DNA from: Endotrypanum monterogeii
Taxonomy: Eukaryota > Euglenozoa > Kinetoplastea > Trypanosomatida > Trypanosomatidae
NCBI GenBank assembly: GCA_000333855.2
Contig: CM007334.1
Coordinates: 1-61,667, forward strand
Length of the DNA: 61,667 nucleotides
Direction: 5' to 3'
Part shown: positions 48,468-58,838 of the stretch, in pieces
How positions within the stretch are numbered: position 1 is the first letter of the stretch
Layout: every line of letters begins with the position of its first letter
Notes under the pieces: generated by a model
What the model was told of the DNA's origin: nothing
Database searches by the model: none
What the model saw: the letters and a program-made list of their open reading frames with translations, nothing else
Made by a program: the position numbers and the translations under genes

Positions 48468-50534
48468 ATGCCACAACTTCAGCAGCTTTCTACACACGCA
48501 GCAGAGTCTGCACATGCGTTGAGGAAGCCCCAAGATGGGCCACATGCATCTCCTGCGTCCTCTCGTTCACTGGCTCCGCCGGTACCCAGGGCAGTGTTGT
48601 TCAACACAGTCGGCGGTTTTGCTTATCAGGTGATGACCACCTCCTTCGTAGGGCCCGAGCCGCCGGCGGTGTGCATCTTCACGGTGCGTCGGATACCAGT
48701 TGTCAACACCCGCGGTCTTTCTCTACACCTCGCTGCTGCTTCGAGTTGCCGGTTGCCATTCTGTGTTGTTGAGGGTGGTGTAACGTGGAACGATGTGGTG
48801 ACGACGTTGATGCTGTCACAGCCGGTCCGGCCCCCTACTGACATGGGCTGGAACGTACAGGTCCTCGGACAGGATGTCGCAAGCGGTTCCTGGTTTCCTA
48901 TCACGCCCTCATTGTCCTCTCGACTGGAGACGCGCTATTTCCTGTGCACGAATGTCGAGGTGCTTTTTGAGCATTACCAAACCTCTACTCTCTACATGCA
49001 GGCAGTTCCACTGACGCCCGAGACGGCAGGACCCGACTGGCGCACCCCGGTGCAGCGCAGCTCCGCTATCTGGACTACGTCGCCTCCCGCGCCCATTAAG
49101 GCTCCACGCCCGAGGAGCACGCCACCGCCAAGCCGCAGCACCTCGCGAGTGGCTTCGACCACCGGCATGCACACTGCACCCGCGCAGTCCACGGGTGAAG
49201 CGAGGGTGCGAAGCCTCACAGTCGACTTCGACGTCGCCGCTCAGGCACCGCCGACGCCACACCACGGCCCTTCATTACCGCTGGCCGCGTGGTCGCTCAT
49301 TGCCTTTGTGAAGCACCAGGAACGTTGGGGTATCCGTTGCCAGGAGCTGCGGCAACGAACGGCAGGTTTAACGCCACGGAGGGCGCTCAAAGAAGTGCTT
49401 GGGGAGCTGGAGGTGTGCTGTGCTGCTTTCAGAGATGTTGGATGCGTCACGCCTGCCTTTGCCGCCAAGGGGCTCGCCACGTGGGCACTGAGTTTGCTGG
49501 AGCACCAGTGCGCAATTTTGGGTGACGATGTTTATTCCGCGTGCACAGCAGGGCGTAGCGATCCTCGCTCTGTTCTTCGATATGCTTCTCGTCGTCTGAG
49601 TCGCGCGTATGAGCTCTCCTGTAAGGTGATCGATGTTGCGGACTCGGTGCTCAGCGCCGCTGGGACAGCAGATGACGCCGGCGCTGTCTTGGAAGAATTT
49701 CCTCGCGACTGGTTAGCTCTTCTCCTGGCTTCGCTTCGTCTGCGCTGTTTGCGTCATTTGGCTTTGGCGCATGCGTGTGATGTGTCATGGGGAGGCAGGT
49801 CCTCATCGCCGTGGCCGATGGGCGTTCTCGTGGATGAGTCCATTCAAACGGTCGGATGGATCCTGGAGGCACTCTCCAGCATATGCGAGCGCGATGAAGT
49901 TCCTGGACTGACGCGTGCCGCACTGGGGGAGACTTTGCTGACGTGCACTCTTTCTTTGGCGGAGCTGTCGGCGTATCTTTCCACGAATACGTCGCGCCGC
50001 TGCCAACTGATGGCGGCGGCGGTGCACGTGTGCCGTGTCCGCTTTCCCCTTGCGCGTGGCGGTGCCTGCGGCTGCGACGGTGCTCGATGGGTTCCCGGGT
50101 GCGTGTACGAGGTGGTCGCTCGGATGAAGGCAAAGTTTGGTCAGATACCGCTGACATCATCCGCGTATTCGGACTACGCTCACCTGATTGAGCTGCTGAA
50201 CGACTCTGAACAGTACGTGGAGATGTGCAAGAAGACAGTTGCTGCGCACACTGGCGCCCCTGCAACAGAATACCCGTCGGAGTCACGACCACTCGGGTAT
50301 ACCATCACGTGTCTTCCCATCACAGCAGCTGCGGATGAGATATTTGCGCGCGGAAACACCATGGTGCGTCAACTCCGTTGCACTACCGCGGCGGCGCAGA
50401 GAGGAGCTCAGCGGGGCTCCAATGCACCCACCTTGTGGGAAAAATCGTGGAAGCACTCAGATCCCCGTGCTCTGCTAGAGAGTACCGAGCCCTGCCAAGT
50501 TCACTCATCGTTGCCAGCGTCGGAGGTGGCGTAG
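48468..50534 (+). CDS. 688-aa hypothetical protein
   Basis: I do not recognise this protein. Residues 1-35 are Ser/Pro-rich. A region with strand-like patterns lies at about 38-190 (AVLFNTVGGFAYQVMTTSF, AVCIFTVRRIPVVN). A Pro/Ser/Thr-rich linker at about 205-270 leads to a largely helical second half (about 280-690) with many Cys, Leu and Ala, for example AWSLIAFVKHQERWG and LALLLASLRLRCLRHLALA. There is no clear TM segment or signal peptide. The helical half could be a repeat solenoid; I cannot name it. The in-frame ATG at 48468 was chosen; the frame is open a little further upstream but without an ATG. Codon usage resembles that of its neighbours, so it should be a real gene. Confidence 0.72.
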   Translation: MPQLQQLSTHAAESAHALRKPQDGPHASPASSRSLAPPVPRAVLFNTVGGFAYQVMTTSFVGPEPPAVCIFTVRRIPVVNTRGLSLHLAAASSCRLPFCVVEGGVTWNDVVTTLMLSQPVRPPTDMGWNVQVLGQDVASGSWFPITPSLSSRLETRYFLCTNVEVLFEHYQTSTLYMQAVPLTPETAGPDWRTPVQRSSAIWTTSPPAPIKAPRPRSTPPPSRSTSRVASTTGMHTAPAQSTGEARVRSLTVDFDVAAQAPPTPHHGPSLPLAAWSLIAFVKHQERWGIRCQELRQRTAGLTPRRALKEVLGELEVCCAAFRDVGCVTPAFAAKGLATWALSLLEHQCAILGDDVYSACTAGRSDPRSVLRYASRRLSRAYELSCKVIDVADSVLSAAGTADDAGAVLEEFPRDWLALLLASLRLRCLRHLALAHACDVSWGGRSSSPWPMGVLVDESIQTVGWILEALSSICERDEVPGLTRAALGETLLTCTLSLAELSAYLSTNTSRRCQLMAAAVHVCRVRFPLARGGACGCDGARWVPGCVYEVVARMKAKFGQIPLTSSAYSDYAHLIELLNDSEQYVEMCKKTVAAHTGAPATEYPSESRPLGYTITCLPITAAADEIFARGNTMVRQLRCTTAAAQRGAQRGSNAPTLWEKSWKHSDPRALLESTEPCQVHSSLPASEVA

Positions 50535-51727
50535 CCGCAGGTGTCCGACAGAGCGTCAAGAAAGTATGTTGATCTGCTCAGTAAGGAAGGCAGAATCCGA
50601 CCCCAAACGTGAGCACACACCCACACCCCCACACACACACACACTCGCACACATACATACATACACTTGACCTGAGTAAAAATTTCGGTGCAGATGGGCA
50701 TATGTGTTTCTCTTCAGAGGTGTGTTGACCCTCACTGCCTACCTCCCCCCTTTCTACGCGTCTGTGCTGTCCTGTTACTGCCGCTGCTTCCGTGGCAATG
50801 AACTCTTTTTTGTTTTTTTTTTCTCATCTCCATCCCCCAATTTCCCTCACCCCCTTATCGATATGTTTTAATTGCCCAGTCGCGGCGCAATGGTTTGTGT
50901 TACTTCAATCCTCCTTTGCTCCCCCGGCAACCCCGGCGCGTGTGTGTGTGTATCTGCATTTCAGAGTATCAACTTCTTCCCTTTTGTCTCCTCTTGACCC
51001 CCTTCCCAGCCTTATCCCTCCGACAGTCACGTAGCCTCGCCATTCCTTTTGTTCACATCCACAATACCGTGTGAGGAGTGAGGCAGGGTGTGTAGGGTAG
51101 GGGTTGGGGGTGATGCGCACTCAGATTACGACTATACTTTCTCAAGTCTTTTTTTTTTTCTTCCAGCTTCACTCCGCTTTTTTTTCTCCCCTCCTTTTTT
51201 TTTTTAAGATTTCAGAACAGAACGTCTGCATTCTCTCGCGGGGTGACTTGCCCATCCGCGTGTTTGCATCTTTGCGATCGTGCTTGAACTCATCGCTTCA
51301 GACTACTCCGAATACTTCGTGTGCTAACAGTCACCCTTCGGTGCATGCGTGCGGACCTGTCGCAAAGCGTGCATGCACATACATGTATATGGGGTGGCGG
51401 TCCTGCATACCGAGGGGGGGGGTCTCATCCGCCTCAGTTGTGAGAGAAGGAATCGGGAAGGGCAGGGCGAGACGCCTTCGGATGGTGAGGGAGGAAGGGA
51501 TCACTTGCCCGCCCTGATTTCGACATGCATAAACCACTTGTTCATCGCTGAATCGACCATGGGGCTCTGCTGGACAGTCTCTTGTACCTCTCTTCGTGTT
51601 CTCCGCACCATGGGGGGGGGGGGAATCATGCGTCTTCCACCTCCTCCTCCTCTCCAACTCGGTGAATTAAGCCTTCAGTTACTTTGCGTGCGTTGATGCA
51701 CGACAGCGAGGCCTGATGCACCTCGAT

Positions 51728-51752
51728 CCCCCCCCCCCCCCCCCCCCCCCCC
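51728..51752. repeat. C25 homopolymer
   Basis: The longest single-base run in the window apart from N. Its length is likely uncertain in the assembly. Confidence 0.85.
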
Positions 51753-52469
51753 ACTACACACACACATCACATGCACTCACGCACATGCCTCTATACTCCA
51801 GAAGCTGAACTTACAACGTCTACGCCACGTTCCCTCCCGCCAGTCGTTCTGCTCGACTGACTACCTTCTATTTTCTCCTCGCTCTGCGCCCCTCCCTCCC
51901 TCCTTGTATCGTTTATCGAGTTTGCTCAGTCTTCAGGGGTCCCCATATCCCTCCTTCCCTCCTTCCCTCCCTCCCGAGGATATACTCGACCTGGTTAATT
52001 TGAATGGGTAGCTGTATGCCATCGAAAAAGAAATAAAAATAAATAAAAATATGTTAGGTGGATGGAGAGGGCGTTGTGGTGGTGCGAAACAGTACGTTTA
52101 TCACCTCTCAAGATCCGCTGCTGTTCTTTTGTTTTCTGTTTTTTTTTTTTTTGTTCGTCAGTCTCGGCTCAAACAGTAGTCGTTATTTACACGCCAACGC
52201 AGACCAGCTGAACCATGTTGTTGCTGCCCTTGATGTGTTGTTTCGGTGCGTCGCTCGCCGTCACTGACTTTGCACTCGCCTAATTGTCTTTCCGCTACAC
52301 TTTTCTTCGTCTCTCCATCCCTTTTTTATTATTTACACACACACACACACACACACACCTGCCTATCGCGCGATGTAAACAGTCGATTATTTTTCCGCTT
52401 TCACCCCACACCTCAGAGTCTTCGCTTCTTTTATTTTTCCCCGCCTCACCTCCCCTTCCTTTTCACGGC

Positions 52470-52499
52470 TACTCACCAACTCCTCTTTCGAATACCCAG
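52470..52499 (+). promoter_or_regulatory. Spliced-leader acceptor for the redoxin gene
   Basis: A pyrimidine-rich run ends in cccag, with AG at 52498-52499, 52 nt before the ATG at 52552. Confidence 0.55.
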
Positions 52500-52551
52500 C
52501 AGGAAAACAAAGCCCCCTCCCCCCAAAAATAAGTAAATAAACGTGGACAGG

Positions 52552-53151
52552 ATGACCGACATCGACGTCAAGACATACTGCGATGACGCCTCGCTCGGCA
52601 AGCAGGCGCCGTCGATCGACTCAGCGCACCCGATTAAGGGTGCAGGGGTCACCATCGGAGCGGACAAGGTTTGTGTTTTGTATTTCTTCAACACTTTCTA
52701 CCGCGGCGCAGACGTCTGCAACGATGAGTTCACGACGCTGTCGGAGGAGATGGCGGACAAGGCAGTGTTTATTGCCATCAGCACTGACGCGGACATCGCC
52801 AAGACGGAGAAGTACTTGGGCAAGGAAATCATTGATGAGAACACGAAGAAGCAGTTGCGCCTGGCCCCGGCTTACATCGTTTACGATGAAGGCAAAGCCA
52901 TCAGCAAGAGCTACGCAGATGTGTCGAACTTATCTGTGATGTCGTGCCCTATGGCATTTATCGTCAAGGACGGAAAGATCGCATGGCGCCAGCAGTTCCT
53001 GCAGACCCACACCGTCAAGCACTCCAACTTCCGTGCGCAGCTAAACCACGTCCTGGCTGGTGAGGAGCTGGAAACCAACGGCCCTCGCCCGAAGGTGGAG
53101 GTGGAGGAGGAGGAGGCAGAGGGCATGGACGGTGAGATGTCGCTCTTCTAA
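52552..53151 (+). CDS. Peroxiredoxin/thioredoxin-fold protein with altered active site
   Basis: 199 aa. The layout is that of an AhpC/TSA peroxiredoxin: GKQAPSIDS, then VCVLYFFNTFYRGADVC with C56 where the peroxidatic cysteine sits, FTTLSEEM, AVFIAISTD, and MSCPMAFIVKDGKI in place of the usual cis-Pro strand. In active peroxiredoxins the catalytic motif is PxxxT/SxxC; here the Pro is F49 and the Thr/Ser is A53, and the residue after Cys is Asn instead of Pro. The enzyme is therefore either inactive or works by another mechanism. The C-terminus is acidic (KVEVEEEEAEGM), as in some trypanosomatid cytoskeletal or chaperone-like proteins. Start at 52552: a preceding in-frame GTG is not a likely start here. 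Confidence 0.78.
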   Translation: MTDIDVKTYCDDASLGKQAPSIDSAHPIKGAGVTIGADKVCVLYFFNTFYRGADVCNDEFTTLSEEMADKAVFIAISTDADIAKTEKYLGKEIIDENTKKQLRLAPAYIVYDEGKAISKSYADVSNLSVMSCPMAFIVKDGKIAWRQQFLQTHTVKHSNFRAQLNHVLAGEELETNGPRPKVEVEEEEAEGMDGEMSLF

Positions 53152-53989
53152 GCAGTCAAGCATATGACGGGGTGTTCGAACGCGTTCCTCCCCTTCCCCT
53201 TAGATGCATACCATACAGGCATAAGAGGGGAAGGAGAGGGGATGCATGTGTGGTCTGTGAGGTAAAAGACGAGGAAAAAAAAAAGAAGAAATATGATTTA
53301 TAAAAGAATAGTGTCGCCAGATCGCCTTTAAAAAGAAAGTGACAACCGGAAGTCCCCACAAACACACCCAAAAAAAAACGATAGGGAAGCGTATCGAGCA
53401 CAGCGATGGACGCCGCAATGAGTTTAGATCCGGGTAGAAGAAAGTCTCTCGGGGCTGAGCTGCACGTCGTTTGTGGTGGGCGAAGGAAGAACGGCTTTCC
53501 CCAAAGCGACGCATCACACCTTAAAAAGAAAATTTCAGGCAGTCGTCTTATCGTCGTCTTGAGCCATTGACGTTCTTTTTCCTTTTCTTTTGAATTTTTT
53601 TTTTATGTGTGTCGTGTTTGACTACTTCTCGTTGTTATTAAGAAAATAGGGGAATTTATTTTCTCATCTACTCGCTTCATTTTTTCGGATCATTCGACGA
53701 TGAGCTCAGTGCAGTGCTGGGGAGAGGGGGAGGGGAGGGAGGGGAGATGGCCGGATCGGGCGTTGATGCTGCGAACTCTTCTTCGGTTGAAAATTGTCCC
53801 TCCCCTTACCCTCCTCCCCCTCCTCCTCCTCTTTCCCTCATCTTCTCTGTACTTCATGTGCTTCCACTCTCGGTAATGAAGAAACACAAACAAATATGCA
53901 ACAACATCCGCCATAGGATACACACACGCGCGCAGGAGGGCGGTACGCATGCTGACAGGTCTGCTCACACATTCATTCAATCTACACCG

Positions 53990-53991
<2 letters not shown>

Positions 53992-54025
<34 letters not shown>
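53992..54025. repeat. (AT)n microsatellite
   Basis: Uninterrupted AT dinucleotides in the spacer upstream of the BBIP1-like gene, followed by a short GT tract. Confidence 0.9.
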
Positions 54026-54034
<9 letters not shown>

Positions 54035-54356
54035 GTTGCCTCTCCGCACGGCTGCTGCACATATCTTATACTTATTCCCTCGCTGAACGTAGTGTATGTG
54101 TAAAGAATCATTACTCAGAAGGGGAGGAGGAAGGGAGGCAATGTGGGACGCAATGGCTGCACCTTGATAGAAGGTGCAGGTCTCGTGCCACACTAGTACT
54201 TCCGAGTTGTGGGTTGCTTCGCTGTTCCATTCAAAAAAAAAATGTGTAAGACCCCGTCTTCAACTTCTTCCACCCGCTTCTGTGTGTTCCTATGGATTCC
54301 TTTTGTCGGATTCCCCCTCCTCCCCATTTTCTTCGCGCCCCCTTCTCACCTCTTCC

Positions 54357-54386
54357 CCTTTTTTTTTTTTTTTGTTGTTGTTGCAG
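54357..54386 (+). promoter_or_regulatory. Candidate spliced-leader acceptor for the BBIP1-like gene
   Basis: A run of T with GTTGTTG ends in gcag, with AG at 54385-54386. The 5' UTR would be 241 nt and contain the CA tract. Confidence 0.55.
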
Positions 54387-54569
54387 CATAGCACAAAGTC
54401 ATTGTAGTCACAGACACGCTTTGGCACCTATATAGTTGTCTGCTTTCACTCTGTATCAGGAAACTTCAGCGACAGAAGAACTGCTCAGGCATTTCCAAGT
54501 ATCCTCGCTCTTCCTCACTTTATCAAGTACATCGAGAGATACCCGTCTTCCTCACTACTACCACTACTA

Positions 54570-54606
<37 letters not shown>

Positions 54607-54627
54607 GACAGACACAGAGAGAGGGAG

Positions 54628-55251
54628 ATGAGCATGTCTCCCCCCGTTGAGGGGAATACCCATGCACTATGCCAAGATGCCGAAGATGGGGCTACAATGG
54701 CCATCCTACCAGAGCGCGGTCTCGTATTTTCAGAGATCAAGAAGCTGCAGCTCCAGCTGTGCAAGCCCAAGTTGTTACCTATCAAGTCTTACTCATTGGA
54801 GAAGCTGGAGAGGATGGAGAAGAAGTTGGCACAGGAGGCTAAGGAGAAGCGTGATATAGATCGCACGCAACGACAGTCGAGAGTGGGGTGGGGCTCACCC
54901 AGCTTGACCCCTGGGGGAGGGCCCAGATCTACTCTCGCTTCGTCATCGCCTGTCACGGTTGTTGCAGATTCCCCCTCGAAGGGAGTATCGACACCAATAG
55001 AGGCAGGTGACAACAAAGCTCTCTCCGCTGCCGCTACTTCTGCTTCAGCGAGTGCTGTGCCTGCCCCCGATGCCCCTGTGGCGTCTTCCGTGCTGTCACC
55101 GAGGACAACGAGTTCTTCACCGGCTTACACGGGGGATGAGACCTGCGTCGACGCCCCCATGAGTGCTCCTGAGAGCAGCTGGCGAGCTGCGTCGGTGGCG
55201 GAAGTCTCCTCTTCTTCCTCTTCGTCGAAGTCTATGGGAAGCTACCTTTAG
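54628..55251 (+). CDS. BBIP1: BBIP1 (BBS18) homologue, BBSome subunit
   Basis: 207 aa from the ATG at 54628; a second ATG at 54634 is possible. Residues 27-65 match the short BBSome-interacting protein BBIP1/BBIP10: a LPERGLVF lead, then LCKPKLLPIKSYSLEKLERM (residues 44-63). Human BBIP1 has, as I recall, a near-identical core LCKPKLLPLKS followed by LEKLEKM. BBIP1 is needed to assemble the BBSome, the coat that moves membrane proteins out of cilia. A basic helix follows (KEKRDIDRTQRQSR), and then 130 residues of Ser/Thr/Ala/Pro low complexity that the animal protein lacks. The N-terminal 26 residues are poorly conserved. The tail may be lineage-specific. Identification rests on one well-conserved stretch but is convincing. 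Confidence 0.85.
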   Translation: MSMSPPVEGNTHALCQDAEDGATMAILPERGLVFSEIKKLQLQLCKPKLLPIKSYSLEKLERMEKKLAQEAKEKRDIDRTQRQSRVGWGSPSLTPGGGPRSTLASSSPVTVVADSPSKGVSTPIEAGDNKALSAAATSASASAVPAPDAPVASSVLSPRTTSSSPAYTGDETCVDAPMSAPESSWRAASVAEVSSSSSSSKSMGSYL

Positions 55252-56117
55252 AACTAGGTGCTCGAGGATGCTCTGGAGGGAGGGAGGGGGGGGGTCCGAC
55301 GAATGTGCGAGGTCTCGCACATCTGGACGGTGACCAAAAGAAATCCAAAAGCAAACAAAAAAGGAGGTAAAAGGTCGATGAGCTACGTGCTTTCCCTCGG
55401 GAGAGAGAACGTTATATATAGGTATATGTTTGCTCGCGGAGTGCGGGCGCGGGCTCCATCACTTTTTTTTTTTTTGCGGGGGAGGGGAGGGGGGTAGGGG
55501 TCCCCTTTAGTCCATGTGCTCGACACCCGCCAGAGGCGTACTGAAAATTTCCCTCAGGGCTTCATGGGCATGTGTGCATATACAACTGTAGAAAATAATA
55601 AATTGATATACACTTAGGCTTCTCCTGTGTGTTTCACCCCTGCGTGCGGAGGCTGCTTTTCCGTGATGCCTACGCAAATGAATTCTCTTCCTTTGCTTTT
55701 CTTTCTCATTGGCTCGCACTGATGCGCGCTGGGTCTTCGGAGATGCGGTGCATGGCTGTGCTCTGCTGGAAAGAAGAGTGCAAAAACTGGCGTATGCATT
55801 GGCCTCCCCCTTTTCCCTGTTCAAGTAGTCGACGGGGAGGGACGACTTGCTTCATTTCTTTTGCGTGCGTGTGTCGCTGCTCGTTTTTTTTTTTTCTTCT
55901 CTCCCCTCTTCACACATAGCTTCCCAGTTTCTTTCCCTGAGTCAATGTCCGCTGTTGCACCCTATGCGTGTGTGCCTTCAGCAATGTAGCCCAAGAGGAA
56001 GGTCTCACTGCTCATAATCTGAGGCTCGGAGGTGCAATAAGAAGTTCACTTCCTCTCTTGAACACAAACCGCGAGGGTTTAAGAGGCGTAGATGTGATGC
56101 GCCACACAGCGGCGGTG

Positions 56118-56148
<31 letters not shown>

Positions 56149-56459
56149 GAGATAATATTACTGAGGACATCCGTCTAGGCAACTTCCCCCCCCCCCCCCC
56201 TCCCCCGAAAGACAAAAAAAAATAAAAATAATGCATATCGTTTCTTCTTGGACTGTAGCTCTAGTATTCGAACCTCTCACATCCTCTCCAAACACATATA
56301 TACATATACACATATATACACATATACATATATCCCAGGTCTCTCAGGATTTTGACACAGTCCGCTCTGTGGGCCAACTACAGAAAAAAATTCTCTCGTA
56401 GTTGCCATTATCACCTTCATCTACCACACACACACACACACACAAGGGGGTGCTCAACC
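55252..56459 (+). other. 1.2-kb spacer
   Basis: Contains a GT tract at about 56119-56146, a C13-type run near 56186-56200 and TA/CA repeats around 56295-56335. AGs at 56337-56338 and 56346-56347 are acceptor candidates. No gene seen. Confidence 0.55.
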
Positions 56460-57797
56460 ATGTATGAGGAAGCCGATGGGCGCCGCCGGGACGAGACTCA
56501 CCAGCACCTTGCCGCCTCGGTAATACAGGATCGATGGCGTGAGCATATTGAGCAACGTAGGCTGGATAGTGACAGCGGGATGCGCGGCACGGGCAGTAGG
56601 GGCTCCTGCTTTGGTCCTTCCAGCGCGGCCGGCAGTGGAGAGGGAAGTGGAGGTAACACGACGGATCCTGAGCGCACGCTGGTGTCCACCAGGGGGCTTG
56701 AAGATGTACCAGAGGCAACAGGGCCGTTAGAGGAGAGGCGGCGTGCGTGTGTAGAGGAGTATCGCTATCTCCTGGAAAAGCGCAAGGCGCTGCTCGAGAA
56801 GAATCTTTTCTACCAGCAGCTGCTGTCTCGCCACTACGCGGAGCAGCGCCGCCGAAACGGCGAGGAGGAGGACGAGGCTACACCGCTCACGACACCGGAT
56901 GCGGAGTCAGCGTACTGGGCCCTCGTGCGCCAAGTAGCGGAGGAGCGGCGGAGCGTTGCGGGACGGACCGCCGCACTCAAAAGTGAACTTGAGCTGCAGA
57001 AGCAGCGCTATGAGCCCATCATGAATGATGCCGCGATGCGAGAGCGGAAATTCCAGCAGTATATACAGGAGTTGGCTGTGAATGTGCGCTTTATGCGGTC
57101 CAATCGACCCATCCCAACTGCCACCATAGAGGAGTTCGTCGAGCGGGAGGCGGCTCAGCGCAGTGCCATCCAAGCCTCTCGCGTCCGTTACCTTCAACTT
57201 AAAAATCGATTGCTTCGACTGCGGCGGGTAGCCAAAGGGGGTGGAGCATCTGCTCCGTTCTCTTCTTCTGCCATGTCTCTAACCACTGGTCAGGGTGATG
57301 AGGAGATGAGCGCTGCCAACCATCACATGTTTCTCATTGACTTTGAGCAGCTCAAAGTCGAAAACACGACCCTCAACGAGAAGATCGAGGAGCGCACCGA
57401 GGAGGTGTTGAAGCTACGCAATAAGGTCACGAATACAATTCACATTGCCACTCATGTGCGCGAGAAGATTGATTGCTTGCGGAAGGAGAACGCTGAGCTG
57501 CGACAACATGTCGCTAGCACGGATGAGGAGCTTGGTGGTGCCCGTGATCAGCTTGCCAAGTCAAAGCGGCGTCGCGATATGCATTTGCGTGCAAACAAGC
57601 GGATGAAGGAGCGCATGCCTCTGGCTGGCTCGCGCGACCTACTGTTGGACTATGAGAAGCGCAAGGCTATCATCCACGACCACAGAACCCGTCTGGTGCA
57701 GTTGTCGGACCGTCATCAGGAGCTAACGAAGATCATCAAAAAGGAAGAGTCCCATATCGTTTCCCTTCAGCAGGAGCTCAGCCATTATCCGAAGTGA
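56460..57797 (+). CDS. CCDC96/CCDC113-family axonemal coiled-coil protein
   Basis: 445 aa, almost entirely helical. An IQ-like motif lies at about 20-33 (SVIQDRWREHIEQRR), then a Gly/Ser linker and coiled coil from about 90. The C-terminal 150 residues (about 293-445) fit the DUF4201 family of CCDC96/CFAP184 and CCDC113/CFAP263: LIDFEQLKVENTTLNEKIEE, EVLKLRNKVTNTIHIATHV, then a glycine-containing break (MPLAGSRDLLLDYEKRK). Those proteins form a complex at the base of radial spoke 3/N-DRC region of the ciliary axoneme; here that means the flagellum. Its presence with an N-terminal IQ motif favours the CCDC96-like branch, tentatively. Start: the ATG at 56460 is the first in frame and follows two acceptor-like AGs. 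Confidence 0.83.
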   Translation: MYEEADGRRRDETHQHLAASVIQDRWREHIEQRRLDSDSGMRGTGSRGSCFGPSSAAGSGEGSGGNTTDPERTLVSTRGLEDVPEATGPLEERRRACVEEYRYLLEKRKALLEKNLFYQQLLSRHYAEQRRRNGEEEDEATPLTTPDAESAYWALVRQVAEERRSVAGRTAALKSELELQKQRYEPIMNDAAMRERKFQQYIQELAVNVRFMRSNRPIPTATIEEFVEREAAQRSAIQASRVRYLQLKNRLLRLRRVAKGGGASAPFSSSAMSLTTGQGDEEMSAANHHMFLIDFEQLKVENTTLNEKIEERTEEVLKLRNKVTNTIHIATHVREKIDCLRKENAELRQHVASTDEELGGARDQLAKSKRRRDMHLRANKRMKERMPLAGSRDLLLDYEKRKAIIHDHRTRLVQLSDRHQELTKIIKKEESHIVSLQQELSHYPK

Positions 57798-58838
57798 GGT
57801 ATCGCCCACATATGCAGAAACAAGAGAGGGAGGGGAGGGTAGGACTGATAATGGAGCATGTTGAGGTGTTCCCACCCCCTCTGGATTCTATCTTCCTCTC
57901 GTGAGAGTTTCAATGAAGGAATGATGTAGACTACCGTTGGTGTATCTGTGGGCTACATTTTGTTTTGTTTTGTGTGTGTACCATCTCTGGATTATATATA
58001 TATATATATATATACATATAGTGTGTGTGTGTGTGTGTGTGTGTGCACAACGATGTAAAGTTGCAGTCCGATACCAGCAATGAACAAAAAAAATATAAGG
58101 TCTATCCACCACGGCATGACTTCATCACCAATCCCCCCCTCCAAAGGGGTCGACGATGCCACCGGCGAGTGACGCATGACTCGTCGTTCTTCTCCCACTC
58201 GTACTCATGAACAAGCAGAGGCTGAGTTCTCGGTGAATCAATGTGCCACTGCGGAACTAGCTATGGATTGGAAGAAGGCTGCCCTTGCTTCCCTCCTCGC
58301 CCCTCTCCCTGTCAAAGCACTGATGACGCGCGCAGGTACGGGGTGAGCCGATTTATTTTGTACCTGGAGTGCATGGGCGGGCTACTCACCTCGTGGATTC
58401 TTTTGAGTCTGCCGGTTTCTTCCCCCCTTCTAGTCATGCGACATATTTCCCCCCTCGCTCCGCCTTCGGCACGCTCCGGTAGTGGTGCTGATCAACGTCC
58501 ATCTCTACTGCCAATCTTTTCGTTGCACCGGCTCAGTATTATCGGCACGCCCATCGCCTCGAACATATATATATATATATATATATATTACATACACAAG
58601 TGCCTTCCGTTGTGTGCTGATCTGTTCTCCCCTTTCCCTTTTTTTTCTGTTTTTCCTCTGCCTTTTGCATAGCGATTTCTGCAGTCTCTACTCCACTATT
58701 TTATTCTTGCTGTCCTTCGAGGAAAATTTTTTTTCCAGTAGTGAAGGGCCACACATCATCGCTCCTTCAAGGATTCTTTTTTTCCCTCTCGACCCCCCCC
58801 CCCTCTCTATCTGACTTCAATCACTCTGTTGTGCAGGC
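57798..58838 (+). other. Spacer with TA and GT tracts
   Basis: (TA)n at about 57993-58014 joined to (GT)n at 58021-58044, and (TA)n at about 58564-58588. A long pyrimidine tract precedes the next gene. No gene seen. Confidence 0.6.
58766..58836 (+). promoter_or_regulatory. Pyrimidine tract and AG directly before the sorting nexin ATG
   Basis: A strong C/T tract (58768-58810) is followed by ttgtgcag; the AG at 58835-58836 lies only 2 nt before the ATG at 58839. No other AG occurs between the tract and this one. Confidence 0.5.

Larger units (their letters stand above)
50535..52551 (+). other. 2-kb spacer with C25 and CA tracts
   Basis: Homopolymer-rich, including a C25 run at 51728-51752, TCCC-type repeats at about 51890-51975 and a CA tract at about 52335-52358. 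A 69-codon frame at 52058-52267 has no conserved feature. No gene seen. Confidence 0.55.
53152..54627 (+). other. 1.5-kb spacer
   Basis: Includes (AT)n at 53992-54025, a (T)n run with gttgttgttgcag acceptor at 54385-54386 and a CA tract at about 54572-54600. No gene seen. Confidence 0.6.

Noticed and set aside
52058..52267. 69-codon frame upstream of the redoxin gene
   Set aside because: Contains a long Phe run from a T-tract; no motif or clear acceptor.
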